Shown in pieces: positions 41,409 to 54,019 of a stretch of 64,000 nt of DNA; the first letter of the stretch is position 1; each line of letters starts with the position of its first letter. This DNA is from Globisporangium splendens (taxonomy: Eukaryota; Oomycota; Peronosporomycetes; Pythiales; Pythiaceae). The stretch spans positions 248,001 to 312,000 of the forward strand of contig VFIW01000041.1 in assembly GCA_006386115.1 (NCBI GenBank), given 5' to 3'. The position numbers and the translations under genes were made by a program. The notes under the pieces are model-generated. The model saw nothing but the letters and a program-made list of their open reading frames with translations, was not told where the DNA came from and ran no database searches.

Positions 41409-43971
41409 ATGAGCGCGGCGACCCCGAGAAGCGCTGGCGCGCCGGCGTCCTCCTTGTCTCTGCAGAAGCTCAAGCGCACGTGCGACGAGATCCGCACGCT
41501 GCTGCTGGCGCTGCAGGAGCAGAGCGCGCGCGCCAAAGATCAGCGCGTGGCGCTCGACAAGGCGCGCTTCAAGCAGCAGCGCTGGCAGGTGCTCGTGCTG
41601 CTGAGCGCGCTCAAGGCGGGGCTGCGCGACACGTTCCTCGAGGGCGATGCGTGGAAGACGCGCGTGCAGGAGCAGAAGGACGTCGTCGAGGCGCACCAGC
41701 TCAAGCTCCAGAACCTGCTCTACGAGAAGGACCACCTGCTGCGCGAGATCCGGCGCTGCCGCGGCTTCAGGTACGTGTCATGTGTACATCATGCATTAGT
41801 GTCCCTGCCGCTTATTTCCAAGTATATTGCGTGTGTATGTATATAGCACAAAGGAAATGGACAAGATCGAGTTTGAAAATGGGAAGTTGCCGATCGCCGT
41901 GGACCCCGAGCGCCACCGTCAGCATCTCGACCAGCTCACACAGGAGCTGGAAACGCGCAAGCGGTACGTTAACAAGCCAATTATATGAAATTACAGCACG
42001 AGAGACACGCTAACTACGCTACCATATGCACAGAATGATCACGCAGTTGAAGCAATTGAAGGCGCGTATTGAGCAGATTGACGCGGCGTCGCAGGCGAAG
42101 CAGAGTTTCCTCGATGGTCTACGTCAGGAGGTCGCGACGATCGAGGACGCGACGAAGGCGCTGCAAAAGTACATGGGTGCGCCCGTGAGTGCGCAGTTGG
42201 CGCGACAGCACGACGCCACGACGCAGCTCCCGGCGCCGTTGTACACGCTCTACTGCGAGCTCGAGGCGTACCAGATCGCGAGCGATGCGTCGTCGCAAAT
42301 GAGCCTTGCTATCGTCGACGCCACCGCAGTCGTGAAGCCGTCAAGTGCGCACCAAAAGCGACGCTTTCCTAGCGCATTGCAGCTTGGGAATGGGACTTCG
42401 TCTATGGATCCAGATGCGTCGGTCAAGCGACTCAAAGGCGCCTCGCGGTCGCCGTCGGTGGTGCCTTCAGCTACGACAACTTCTGCTACGACGTCAACGG
42501 ATGTAAGCACTCGCGCAGCACCGTCTCGCTCGCCATCGGTTCTGCGCTCGAAGGCAGCGACGCCAGCGCTGCTTTCACTTGAGAGTGGCGAAATTGTTGC
42601 CACGGGCACCGCGGAGAAGCTGCTCGCGTTGCGGCCGTACGAAGAAGACGGCAAAGACAAGGAGAAAGAGGCAACGCCAGTTGAAGCGATGGACGTCGAC
42701 ACGAGCGCCAATACTACTAATGAAGACGAAGCGAACCATGCGGCGGAGAACAGTGGTGATGAGGACGACACAGCGGCTGCGCGTCCTGTGGACTTGTGGA
42801 AACCGAGTGACAAGGCTCTGCAACTCACGTTGTCGCTGTCAATTAGCGGTGAGCGCGTCACGGGAACGCCGTCGTCGTGTTCGTTTTCGCTGCTGTTCCA
42901 GTACTTGCCACTGGCCAAGATCGTGACTGTGGAGCTGGTCTCCAAGTCGCCAGCTGTCAGCAACAGCAACAAGCTCCAGACTGTGCTCATGAACCTTTTC
43001 CCAGGCGACGATGGCCTCACGCTCCCACGCCTCGCAGGCAACTACGAGTTTATCGACGCGGGAAGTGGCCAGGAGGTGCAGTTTCCCGTCGACGCGGCGT
43101 GTCGCCCGTACTACTGGGCGCAATGGATCTGCGGTTTGCACCCTATGAAGCGCCAAGTTGGGAACGACAACGGAGCTGAAGCTGTGGTGCGACGTCCAGA
43201 GCCATCGGTGCGTAGCGTCATGCAGCAACTGGTAAAGCGGTTGGTGACGAGCGTGCACTTGAGCAAACAACTCGAGCAGCTCCACAAGGCGTCCTCAAGC
43301 AGCTCGAGAAGCAACAATGTCGTGTTTGTGCATGCGACCGTGAAGGCGCTTTTCTCTTCTGGTGAGCACAGCAAGACCCAAGTCGAGAGCTGGACCGAAA
43401 TTCCGACCCCGACACAGGATTACTTTCAGCTGTTTAAGGCGCAAGCGACGCGCGCGAACTTCCACTTGTCGACCGACGGATGCCGATATTTCCGCATCGT
43501 GCTGACGAACGACCGCGTGAAGATGCCCGCGATCGTCGAGATCTCGCCCGAGTACCCCGTGCGCGCGCCACGGTTCGTGTTCCAGCCCAAGGCTGTCGGC
43601 AGCAGCAGTTCGACGATGACGGACAAGAATGGCGCGCTGTCGACGTACGAGAACCAACTCAAGGTATGTCAAAAGAAGGTTTTCTTGGTTTGGTTTATAA
43701 GGTGAATATGTGCCTTAATCTGATGTTGCGATTGTAGGACATTGAGGTCGAAGTGAATGCGTACTACAACGAATTGGTGCCGACCTCGGCGAGCGAACCG
43801 TTTTTGCTGATGCACCAAGTGCGGAAGGTGCAGCTCTGCGTCGACGTGCTCACGAGTGCGCTGGCCGACGGCACGAGCGCGACGCTCTGCTTTGGCCGCG
43901 AACGCCGTGGCAAGGACCGTCGCCAGGCGATCGTCATGGACCCGGCGTCCAAGGAACTGCGTCACAGGTAA
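41409..43971 (+). CDS. THOC5: THO complex subunit 5 (THOC5)
   Basis: Four exons: 41409-41770, 41847-41963, 42034-43663, 43738-43971 (introns 76, 70 and 74 nt); 780 aa. The N-terminal third is coiled-coil with the family pattern LQNLLYEKDHLLREIRRCRGF, STKEMDKIEF, HLDQLTQELETRKRM and LKARIEQIDAASQAKQSFLDGLR. A disordered acidic/Ser-Thr middle follows (about residues 250-410), then the conserved C-terminal domain, ending GKDRRQAIVMDPASKELRHR, the usual finish of the family. THOC5 belongs to the nuclear THO/TREX complex that couples transcription to mRNA export. A possible further splice at 43970 would replace only the last residues; the plain TAA fits the family better. Confidence 0.9.
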
Positions 43972-44353
43972 AAATGGGCTGTAATGAGGCGAGATGAGCG
44001 GCTTTCACTTGTGAATGCAGATGCCTAGGAGAGAGAAATGCGCGAGCATGAGCACCTGGAGGACGTGTAGGATGAGACAAAGAGAGGAAGAACGACACAA
44101 AGAGAGAGAGAGAGAGAAAGCGCTAAAGTCACATGAGAGAAAGGATATTTCGTATTTTCGCTCGGTGCCAAATGGCTCGTGGTCTGATGCTTGCTATGAT
44201 GTTCTCCAGACCCTCAGGCTTGATCTTGAGCATGAAGCAGCACAGTGAAGAAACGAGCGCTATGTGGAGAGCAGCAGAATAAGTTGCTTTCATAAAGATA
44301 GATAGAGAGAGCGATGGAGTGTTTCTTCGTGTGACTATGGCGGCTGAGAGTCT
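43972..44353. other. Convergent intergenic region with a short (GA)n run
   Basis: A 3' flank region between THOC5 (+) and SSNA1 (-). A GA-rich microsatellite-like run lies near 44080-44120. No gene seen. Confidence 0.6.
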
Positions 44354-44874
44354 TTATCCATTGCGTGCTTCCCAGGACGACGTTTGCTTTTTCTTTGTGA
44401 GCTGCACGGTCTCGCGCTTGAGCACATGCAGCAGCGTCTGCGAGCTCTCCAGGATCTATATTCACACGCATTTAGCATACAACAACAGCACACAGTGCTT
44501 ATGAGCTCATAGACAACGGCAAGCATAGTATGCACATATGATATGAAGCGCGCACCCTCATGTACGCGGCTTCGGTCTCCTGGATCGTGCGGTCGTACTC
44601 GTTGCGTGCCTGCGTCTTGCGCGCGAGCGCCTCGTTGATCTTACTCAGTCGGCCCGTCAGGTCCTATTACAATGGACACGCAAACCTAGTTAGCTCGCCA
44701 TATACCCACATACACATATATCGCTGCTGCATGCAATACATTCTGGATCTTGGCCTTCTCCTTCTCCTCCTTGAGCATCGCGCGGTTCACTTCCTCGCGC
44801 TTCTCGCGCAGGTCTTCGATGCACTTGACAAGCTCGTTGTTGTAACTCTGCAGCGTCGCACCCTGTTGCGCCGT
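44354..44874 (-). CDS. SSNA1: SSNA1/DIP13-like centriolar-flagellar microtubule protein
   Basis: Three small exons on the minus strand: 44874-44740, 44663-44556, 44455-44354 (introns 76 and 100 nt); 114 aa. It is a single coiled coil with near-continuous similarity to SSNA1: [20 protein letters not shown], then [54 protein letters not shown]1/DIP13 self-assembles into fibrils and binds microtubules at centrioles, basal bodies and flagella, so it fits a zoosporic organism. The frame has no ATG: an upstream TGA lies at 44898-44896, and the position equivalent to the family start is ACG in a strong context (A at -3, G at +4). Either ACG is used or a tiny 5' exon exists. It is divergent from GPHR. 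Confidence 0.88.
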
Positions 44875-45269
44875 TGTGTGTGCGCACAGAGAGCCTCAGC
44901 GGGAGCGTGACAGCGATGGAGAAGGCGTCGATGTGCAGCGAGCATTGCTGCACATCAGGGTCCGTTTCAAAGAGCCATTTCCATTCGCACCCTTTCGATC
45001 AAAAATAGATGCGGCATCTCCAGCAACCTTCTTATACAGCATAACCTTTCTTGCATCGTTTACACCAATCCAACACTAAAACAATCTTGTGCAAATAGCC
45101 TCTGTATTACCTGTTAAAAGTCGTCACCCATTGCTAAAGGTAGATTAGTGATAGTGTGGACTACACTATTTACGCACAGGGTACACAGACCGCCTTTCCC
45201 CATTGCGTAACCTGTGTAACGTACCCCTTCCTTTCTGCAAATTCCCTCCAACATCTCTAATACAACAAC
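44875..45269. other. Divergent region between SSNA1 and GPHR
   Basis: About 395 bp containing the 5' flanks of both genes. If SSNA1 has an extra first exon it must lie here; an ATG followed 27 nt later by a GTGCGA donor near 45000 on the minus strand is one phase-compatible candidate. Nothing else seen. Confidence 0.5.
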
Positions 45270-46964
45270 ATGGGGCCGGTGCTTGAGGGTGTCTACATGC
45301 TGCCGTTGCACGACGCGTGCGTGCTGCTGGCGTCGTGGCTCGCGTTCTTCGCGTTCGCGCGCGCGTTCTTCACGTGGTGGCTCTTCCGCGACTACGAGGT
45401 CAAGGGCGCGAGCACGCAGCTGCTCTTCTCGCTCTCGGTCATGTTCTCGTTCAGCATCTTCGAGATGGTGCTCTTCGAGCTGCTGGATGTCATGCACGTC
45501 GCGTCGCGCCAGTGGGTCTGGCGCGTCGACCTGCTCGCCATGACCTACCTCATCGTGCTCGTGCTGCCGCTCACGCTGTTCTACACGGCGGGGCGCGAGT
45601 ACGGCTTTGCAAGGCGCCACGCGGGACTCGCCGCCTGCGCCATGTTCGCCGCGTACCTCTACGGCTTCTGGCGCCTGGGTGCCGCCCTAGAAGACGATCT
45701 GCCCAAGACCTCCATGGAAGGTAAGCTCTCTATGCCTTAGCGTCGTTCATGTGGCGTTTGCTAAGTCTATTTGTTGGTGTGATGCCCTTGGTTAGCGTTG
45801 TTTTCGATGCGCAACTTGGTGAGCCGCGTGAGTCTGCTGGGCGTGATCTTCATGGCGATCCTCTCGGGCTTTGGCGCCGTCAACTGTCCGTACGAGTACC
45901 TCTCGTTCTTCTGGCGCCGCATCGCGGAGGACGACATCCAGTTTTTGGAGAAGCGGCTGCGCCACAACATGGACATGCTGCTCGCCAAGAAGAAGCGGCT
46001 CGCGTTCGAGACCCGCGCCGCACAGCGTCCCAGCAGCTCCAGTACGGCAAGCCCCAGCACATTTGGCACACCATCGTGGCTCAGCAAGGCGATGGGGCTC
46101 CTGCAGCGCAGCGCCTCGCCCAGTGAAGGTAACGTGGAAGTCTTAGGTGCGTATATTGTCCATTATGAGCTCTAATGTGTGTGTGTGCTTTTGTGTAGCC
46201 TCGTACCGCAAGAGCCTGCAAGTGGAGATCGCGAGCCTCGAGGAGCTCAGTCGCGAGCTCTTTCTCGAGATCCACGACATGCGCGACGTACAGGACCGGT
46301 CGCTGCGCGCACGCACGCTGCGCGGCCGCGTGTTCAACTTTTTCGGGTACGTGCTGTCGGTGTTTTGCGTCTACAAGATGCTCATGAGCACGGCCAACGT
46401 CGTATTCCGGCGCAACCGCGAGAAGGACCCGATCACGGACGCCATCGAGAAGATCCTGTACATCTGGCCGTCCATCGCGCTGTGGGTACGTGCCGCTGTG
46501 TTCTAAATGTGCATTCATATAGAGTTGCTTTTATGCCAACATTGTTGCTGTTTGTTATAAATTTGATACAGATCAACATCCGCTTCCTGTCGGAGATGGC
46601 GTCGCTGGGGCTTGTGGGTGTGCTCGTGTTCACGCAGACGCGAGGTTTCCTGCTCACGCTGCTCAAGATGTTCCGCGCGTGGTCGAGCATCGTGTCGTCC
46701 AACAGCGTCGGGCTCTGGCTCGCGCACCTCACGGGCATGTACTTTGTGTCGTCCTTCGTGCTCATGCGCATGAACCTGAGCCCGACGCACCGGCAGCGCA
46801 TCGACGAGGTGCTCGGCGACATCCAGTTCAACGTCTTCCACCGGTACTTCGACATGATGTTCGTCGTGAGCGCGCTCTGCAGCGTCGCAGCGCTCGCACT
46901 GCTCAAGTTCTCCAAGGCGTCGCGCGTCACCAACGACTACGGCGCCCACGACAAGTTTCCCTGA
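45270..46964 (+). CDS. GPHR: Golgi pH regulator (GPHR/GPR89, ABA-GPCR family)
   Basis: Four exons: 45270-45720, 45796-46128, 46199-46485, 46572-46964; introns of 75, 70 and 86 nt, all GT-AG; 487 aa. About nine hydrophobic segments are visible. Family landmarks are STQLLFSLSVMFSFSIFEMVLFELLD near residue 50, the hydrophilic loop with QFLEKRLRHNMDMLLAKKKR, FGYVLSVFCVYKMLMSTANVVF, DPITDAIEKIL, and the C-terminal GVLVFTQTRGFLLTLLKMF and YFVSSFVLMRMNLSPTHR. GPHR proteins are anion channels that acidify the Golgi; plant relatives were proposed as abscisic-acid receptors. All junctions keep the family sequence in frame. Confidence 0.93.
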
Positions 46965-47383
46965 GAGCAGATACACACACATGGAACCACCTTGTTGTAT
47001 TTGCAAGTGGAAGCGTCAGCAGAGCAAAGCTACAACTGTATTCTTGGAGTTGGATTATTTCGTATCAAGCGGTGGCAATGAGCGTCATAGAACTGTTCCA
47101 TGCGGCTCGTTTCATGGCAGCGTGGCTTGTTGCGGCGACTGATACTCATGAATTGCTCGTCATGGCATTTGCGCGACAAGGATGCAGCCATAATCGTGAC
47201 GTGGCGTTCTTTCTGCAGGATGAGAGCAAGAGATAATGATTTTGCAGCGTGTGAGAAATGTGAAATGTAGCATGCGAAACTCGTACGAAGCGCTGTCGTT
47301 TATGTGCTTGTATTTGTATGGTTAAAGAATATAGATACACTATTAGCTTCACTCGCTCCTCTCTTCTCTCTTCTCTCTTCTTT
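46965..47383. other. Convergent intergenic region, nothing recognised
   Basis: The 3' flanks of GPHR (+) and the kinase (-). A CT-rich stretch lies at 47350-47395. No gene seen. Confidence 0.6.
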
Positions 47384-49628
47384 TTATCTCTTGTCTGTTG
47401 CGTCCTCGTCCTTTAGCCACGCGTGCTGCAGCGCGTCGGCAGCCGTGGCGCGCTCCTCGGGGTTGCGCACGAGCAGCGTCTCGATGAAGCGCTTGACGTC
47501 GTCCGACATGCTCGCCCACATGTCCTCCGAGAAGAACACCTTGCGCGTGCCGTCGGCCGTGGGCAGGAACACGGGCGCGCAGCCGCTCAGCACCACGTAC
47601 GTCACCACGCCCACACTCCACAGGTCGGCCTCGGTACCGTAGCCCTTGCCGCTCATCACCTCGGGCGCCACGTAGTCGCGCGTGCCGCACTTGGTATGGG
47701 CGCGCGCCAGTCGATTCCGCACGCCGCCGCTGGACGACAATGAAGACCCAGACGCCGCGTCATTGTTGAGCTGCTCCGTGAGACTCTCGTGGGGCGTGAG
47801 CATGACGGTGCCGTCCAGCTTGCGCGCGATGCCGAAGTCCGTGAGCTTGACGTCGCTCACGTCGCCGTCGCCGTGGATCAGGATGTTCTCCGGTTTGATG
47901 TCGCGGTGCACGATGCACTCGTCGTGCAGGTACGCGACGGTGGCCACGAGCTTCCGGATCAGCTTGCGCGCCGTGGTCTCACTCAGTGGCCCGTTGCGGT
48001 CGATGTACTCGAAGAGCTCCTGCTTGCAGAGCTCCAGCACGAGAAACAGCTCGTCGTTGCTCTCGTAGAGCGCAATCAATTGTGCGACGCCGTCGTGGCG
48101 CAGACCGTACATGATCTCCAGCTCGCGCTTGAGGAACTTGATCTCCATCATCTGCTGCTTGTCGATGATCTTGACGGCGTACTCGGTGCCGCTCGCCATG
48201 TGCGTGCACGCCTTGACTACAGAGTACTTGCCCGAGCCGAGCACTTTGCCGACCTTGTACGCGTCGTGGAAGCCCCGCGAGACCGGCACATTGTCCAGCA
48301 CATGCGCAATGGAGAACAGCTGCGGCGCGCCGCTCTCGTCGAACGCTGGAGGCTCCAGGTCGTCCAGCGAGAGCGACTGGCGCTGCGACGGCGGCGTCAC
48401 TTTCTCGCGGATCGACGGCAAAAACACCGCCGACGTGGACGACAGATCGTCCTCGCCGAACATGAGCGACGGCCGCGTGCGGTTCCGTGTCGCTGTATTC
48501 AAACTATTGCTGGTGATCGCGAATGGATTGTCGAGACTCGAGTGCATGGACGCCGTGAACGCGTGGAACGCGCTGCTCTGCTCCGTCACCGGGTGGAAAC
48601 TCGTGTTATTCTTGCTATTCGCAGCCGCGATGAACGGGTTCGTGTCGCCCATGAGGAACGGGTTCGCGTGCGCGGGCACCGCAGGCGAGTGCACGTCGAG
48701 CGACGAGAAATCGAGCGACAGCGTCTCCTCTTCTTCGCTGTTTCTAATGTTACCTCTGCTACTGTTAATGGGCTTCAAGGGCGACGACGCGGGACCGCGC
48801 AATACGCGCCGCACGCTCGCCGTGTTGCGGTTTATGACGAACTGCTCCATGGCATCTACGACCTGCTCGTCGCCGACGATGAGCAGGTCCTCGATCAGCG
48901 CTTTTTCGCGCGGGGAGACGTCCATTTTCGCGAGCTCGGCGCCGTAGCGGTGCACGCGCTCGACGTTCGAGGTCACGGAGCTCACGCGGCCCTTGCGCTT
49001 GAGGTTCGGCGAGCTCGTGGGCGACTGCGGGTGCGGGGCGCGCGACTGCAGACACGGCGTGAGACAGCCCTGCTCCACGAGCACGCGCAACTCGTCGCAC
49101 GGCGCGTACACGAGCACCTCGGCGTCATAGATGGCGCGCACGTCCGTGATCTTGGTCTCCTGCGCCGCGCCCGTCGACGGGTTCGTGCGGATGCCCAAGA
49201 GCGATGACGCGCGAATAAAGGCCACGTAGCTATATGAACAATTACAGCAATGCAATTACAATGCTTGTTAGCAAAAAAAAAAAGCGCATTGCTGCAACAA
49301 TATGCTTGGCTGTCGACAAGCAACAATATTGTTGTTGTTTGTCGGCATGCGTGTATGCACAGTGCATGCGCGTTTTATCGACAAACGCACATGTATACGC
49401 GTGTGGAATAAATGAATGCAGTACGTACGATTTGGAGAAGACGAGTTCGTGGAATTTCTGGACGATGTCGAAGACGCTGGTGATGGCCGGCGTGAGCTCG
49501 ATAGCGACGCTGCCGGGCACGTTCTGCATGCGCACGTAGATGGTCCTGTCCGTGCTTGTCGGCGGCGCCATCACTTGGATGGTCAACGGCGTATCCACTT
49601 GCATCATCATCATCGGCGGCGACGGCAT
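47384..49628 (-). CDS. CAMK-like serine/threonine protein kinase with a unique N-terminal region
   Basis: Two exons: 49628-49429 and 49229-47384, with a 199-nt GTACGT...ATATAG intron; 681 aa. The kinase domain runs from about residue 390 to the end with all key motifs: GSGKYSVVK (Gly loop), AVKIID (Lys), HRDIKPEN (catalytic loop), TDFGIAR (DFG), DYVAPEV (APE), and DLWSVGVVTYVVLSG. About 35 extra residues rich in Ser/Asn lie between DFG and APE, which is unusual. The first 100 residues (TIQVMAPPTSTDRTIYVRMQNVPGS...FHELVFSKS|YVAFIRAS...YDAEVLVYAPCDELRVLV) look like a small beta-rich domain that I cannot name. The middle is disordered. Substrates are unknown. Confidence 0.88.
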
Positions 49629-52076
49629 TCACGAACGTGTGTGTCTGTACTTGTTTGCTTGTTGCCGACAAACAAGTGTGTCTTGTCAAAAATAAAAAAG
49701 AAAATACGGGGGATTGATAGATAAGGGGGAGGGGAGAACTTGCAGGGCGTGCGGGGGGAATGCTGCAGAGACGAAGAAGCGGTGGGAGCGCGTGCTTCTT
49801 TTACGTAAATGGAGTGAACAGCCCGCTGCTGTTCTTCGCCAAAGTCGAACTGCTCTGCACGCGCGCGGGTCAGCGGGTCGTGATAGAAAGAAAGGGGGAA
49901 GCGCGTCCACCACAGCGAGCGGGATCCGGTACAATCCCCGACTGATTTGCGAGACAACAGCGCGCAAAAAAAACAGGCGGCACGCAGCAGCACTGCTCCC
50001 CTAACAGCACCAGCAAGCTTTTGACAAACAGCAAACACACACACACGCAACACACTCGACAAGCTACTGTGCGACTTGCTCAAGAGTTCATCTTGGCTTT
50101 TGTATGCAAGTGGGTTCTTTCCCACAAGCGGACGGATGGCACGAACCCGATTTCCTGCCAACTGCAATACAGCATAGTGGATTGGTGAGGTAACACCCCT
50201 TCCGATCTCACTCTTTAACGCAATCGCGATATATAAACAGCTGCCTTTTGCAAACCCAGCCGCGTGCACTGGCAGATTCCACATTTGCTTCCCCTTCTTC
50301 CCCTGTTGTAAACAATCGGGTCGCTGTTTGTCGAGTCGACCAGAAGGCTTTTCCGTGCAAATTTGCAAAAGCTCAGTGTGCATGTCTTCGTGTGGTGTGT
50401 GTGTGTGTGTTTATATGAAGTGCATATCCACATGCAAAGACTCGCTTTGCTGTTTATTCATGCACATACGCAGCGCATGCGGATGAGAAAATGCGACAAA
50501 AGATCTTGGCTCGGGCCAAGATTCGAGGTCTGCTTTTTCTCTCTCACACACACTTTCTTTTTTCTATCGCCTTTTTCTCTTTTGTCGCCTTTTTCTCTAT
50601 CGCGTCGAGAAGACATCCACATTGGATATGGATTCGCTTTTCGTTTCACAGCTCAGGTGCGCATAAATTGGTGAGGATCCTTGTCGCGTTGATGTACATG
50701 CAGCTGCCGCCTATCAATATGCGTCCATGTGTGCACAGCATATTGATTTTCTTTATGCGGGGCTCCTTCTCGCATATAGACACGAAGAGCCTGTTTTGGT
50801 ATCCGCACACCAGCTGGGTTTGTAGAATCCACTCGATAAGGACCCACCACTGTGTGCTTTTTCCATACTGACATCAAAGAGTCTTGATCTATTTAAGCCA
50901 GCGCGGTCCACTGCGCCATGTGTATGCGTGGCTTTATATGCAATCCCGCATGTTCCCCATTTTCTCAGTTGACGAGGTGCATATGTGCGCACAACCAAAG
51001 GGAAACTTTGCTCGATGGAGCGCATATCCCAATCTCCACTTTTTCAGTGCAAGTGGCTGCGTCTCGGAATATGGGTCGCAGTGCTATTTCTCTTACGGAT
51101 ACCACCATATCAAACAACAAGCATTTTCAATACAACAAAATACGTGTCGTGCTCGGACTCGCAATCGAATTTCGAACAGGTTTACACGAACTGAAGGCAT
51201 GCTTGTGTGCGAGTCTTACGAACAACACCTTGTCGAGAGACATGCCCACAACCCGGTGGTCTTATACACTCAACAATTTGCAGTGGCACAAAATAAACGC
51301 TTTGCTCTTTCAACTCAACTGATGCTGTCCAACTGATCCTTGTCAAATTGCTTCTGCGCACTTCGACTTCCACTAAGTGCGCATATTCATTTAGCGCACT
51401 TGGAACTCGCACATACACATACATACGCAAAGTGTCTGTGATAACGCATGTGAGTTGTAATTGGCTCCTTGAAACACGGGTTGTTAGTTTTCGAAGGGTT
51501 CCTATCATGAACAACCGCTTGATATGTGCAGCCAATAGCAGTATAATTGACCATCAAGTACGTCAAAAACTGTGGCAGATTTGACTGCAGGCACATACAT
51601 TATACACACTAACGCATTTACACATAAACGCACACATGCACAATGGGCAAAGCGCAAAAGGATCAGGCCAGCGCACTGGACTTCGTATGTTCTCAATCAT
51701 AAGAATCAGCCCCTCAGGATAGCACATCAGCTCCTCTCCGTGTTATATAAACGCACAAACACACACACCACACGTGTGCACTACCAATCGCCTGCCTGTT
51801 GATCGTTGCTCGTCGTCGTTTGCTTTTCGCAAATGAACGCTTCTTGATGAATAAAGAGCGAGACCTGTGCCACACACCAACCAACCACTTCCAGCCGTCG
51901 CTTTCCCTCAAAGTACGAGTCCAATAGTTTAAAACCATTTTCATAAAAGCAAACTGCTTCTTCATCTGTACATGTTGAAAACAGTGTGCTTTACTCATTA
52001 TACTGTCGTGCACGGTGCGGCTCTCCAAAATCCTGCCAAAAAAAAGTGAATCCATAATGGGACGCGTAGAACGAAC
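49629..52076. other. Long AT-richer intergenic region, 2.4 kb, no gene seen
   Basis: This is the largest empty stretch in the window. Pyrimidine-rich tracts occur near 50530-50610, a short GT run near 50395-50412, and many copies of short motifs such as gcgcata and acacaca. Frames up to 257 codons overlap each other and lack motifs. It separates the kinase (-) from XRCC3 (+), so it contains both 5' flanks. Confidence 0.5.
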
Positions 52077-53179
52077 ATGGTCTTGGCGAGCGCGACGACA
52101 GCCCTGGACCTTTGGCGCGCGCATGCGCAGGACGCGCGCGTGCTGCGCTGCGGCTGCGACGCCATCGATAACCTGCTAAACGGTGGCTTCCGCAGCGGTC
52201 TGCTCACGGAGGTCTGCGGCGAGGCGTCCGCGGGCAAGACGCAGCTCTGTCTCCAGCTGCTGCTGCAGAGCACGCTGCCGCTCCAGGTCGGCGGACTGGG
52301 CAGCACGGCCTGCTACATCTGCACCGAGGGCATCGGATCCATCAAGCGGCTGAATGAACTCGCGGGCGTGTACGCGACGCGGTATGGCGCGCGGATGGCG
52401 ACGCAGCGCAAGCGCAAGCGCGACGAGGAGACGACAAGTACGTCGAATGCGTTCCTGGACGGGATCTTCATTGAGCAAGTGTATGAAGCAGAGGGACTGC
52501 TGGAGTTGCTGGTATGTGGTATTACATGCGCATGTGGATATGCATGAATGTATATGGAGAGATGTGATTGTGTAAATGATTTAAAAATGCAGCAAAGCCG
52601 CCTGCCGACGCTGCTGGAGGAGCAGAACACCAAGTTGGTCGTGATTGACTCGATCGCCGCGGTGTTCCGGTTGGAAGCGACGACGTCCATCAAGGTAATG
52701 CTTATAAACCAACCGCTTTTTTGTGTCATACTCATTAAACGTTTAAAGCTGACCTGTGCGCTTCGTTTAAAATGTGAAAATGCCTGAAGGAAGCGAGCCG
52801 GCGGTCGCGCCTGATGTTCCACATGGCGAACTGCATGCGCATCCTGAGCGCGCAGTACCAGGCCGTCTTCATCATGTCCAACCAGGTCACGGGGAACTTT
52901 GGTGACGATTCGGCCAGTACGACGACCGCATATAATGCGCATAAACCCGCACTGGGGCTCTCCTGGTCCAACTGCATCAATCAGAGGTGTGTTTATATAA
53001 ATGAGCGATGCAAAGATTGTACACTTACTGAGTGTCTCTACTGGTTATACAGACTGGTGATCACGCGGACGCCGCACTCGGCCCGAAGACGCATTGAAGT
53101 GGTCATGTCACCGTACCTCCCGAATGCCTCAGCATCCTTTGAGATCACGAGTGAGGGCGTCGCGGATGTCGACGACTGA
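52077..53179 (+). CDS. XRCC3: RAD51 paralogue, XRCC3-like
   Basis: Four exons: 52077-52511, 52593-52694, 52790-52986, 53053-53179 (introns 81, 95 and 66 nt); 286 aa. It is a RecA-type ATPase with Walker A GEASAGKTQL (about residues 48-57) and Walker B in KLVVIDSIAAVF. Typical of XRCC3 are CGCDAIDNLLNGG, TACYICTEG, FIEQVYEAEGLLELL, and the C-terminal PALGLSWSNCINQRLVITRT and SPYLPNASASFEITSEGV. XRCC3 acts with RAD51C in homologous recombination and late junction processing. It is shorter than human XRCC3 (346 aa), mainly at the N-terminus. The third acceptor (CCTGAAG) is weak but is the one that keeps the frame. Confidence 0.9.
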
Positions 53180-53574
53180 GCAGTGTTTATGGTTCGGATG
53201 GCGTGGGTTCTTTGTGCCGATCCATCTTCACGCACTTTAAAGTGAATTGTGTCCAGCGGCACATCTGCCCTAGCACTCTGGCGATCGAGGAAAGTAATTT
53301 GTGTGGAGCACCCATCGTTGCCTATGCTCTACAAATGTGATGTCCGTCGCAAATTACCCTGTGGCTGGGCTGCAATGACCACAACTAATAGTTATTCGTT
53401 AATGCGTATAGTGACAGATTACACTTCATACAAGCGAGTGAAAAGGAATGCTTGTACAGACGACACATACATTTGCATAATCTGGCACAAACAAAAACTG
53501 TGTGCATCAGAAAAAATCGACCAGTCAGTCAGCTATCGCTTTCGTGCGCTCTGTCGCTCTATCCAAAGGCGTTA
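53180..53574. other. Intergenic region, nothing recognised
   Basis: The 3' flank of XRCC3, up to the ankyrin pseudogene. No supported gene. Confidence 0.55.
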
Positions 53575-54019
53575 CTCGAATGCCTTCGTGCCTTCGATCA
53601 GGCCTTCTGCTTCGATCGGTGCTTCCTCGGGCTCATCCTCAGCAGCCAAACTTGCTTGAGCTGCTGCTCGGCCAGCAATATTTGAGATTGCCAGCATTTC
53701 AGTGAGGCCATCGATTGCCTCTTGCACACAATTCAAAACAGCCCAATCCAGCACCGCAGCGTCCACCACCGCCCCGTACTCGGCGAGCACTCGAATGACA
53801 TCCATATCGCCCTACTCCGTCGCCCGACGCGCCGACCTCGAGCAGATGCGACACCATCTCCAAATTGCCTTCCGCTGTGAAAAAGAAGAGCGCCACTAGC
53901 CATCGTGGTCTTCTTCGTCGACTGGTGACCCGCACTCAATGCAATGGCGGACGGTGTCCGCATCACCCGCCTCTGCAGCGCTCACCAGCTCGCCAGGTTC
54001 GCTCCCAAGCGCATGTCGT
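53575..54019 (-). pseudogene. Broken ankyrin-repeat gene fragment
   Basis: Read on the minus strand from about 54019, the frame gives ELVSAAEAGDADTVRHCIEC followed by GSPVDEEDHDG, then a stop. One base over it continues as ALFFFTAEGNLEMVSHLLEV, and after another shift as MDVIRVLAEYGAVVDAAVLD. These are three consecutive ankyrin-type repeats separated by frameshifts and a stop, with no start or full-length frame. It belongs to the same broad class as the three intact ankyrin genes. It sits directly beside the duplicated EF-2-like gene and may have been part of the same duplicated block. Confidence 0.75.

Noticed and set aside
43970..44060. A fifth THOC5 exon after a donor at the stop codon
   Set aside because: Splice sites are possible, but the protein already ends with the family's usual C-terminus and the added residues look random.
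49610..50383. 257-codon minus-strand frame upstream of the kinase
   Set aside because: No motif, biased low-complexity composition and overlap with several other frames; better explained as chance in a 5' flank.
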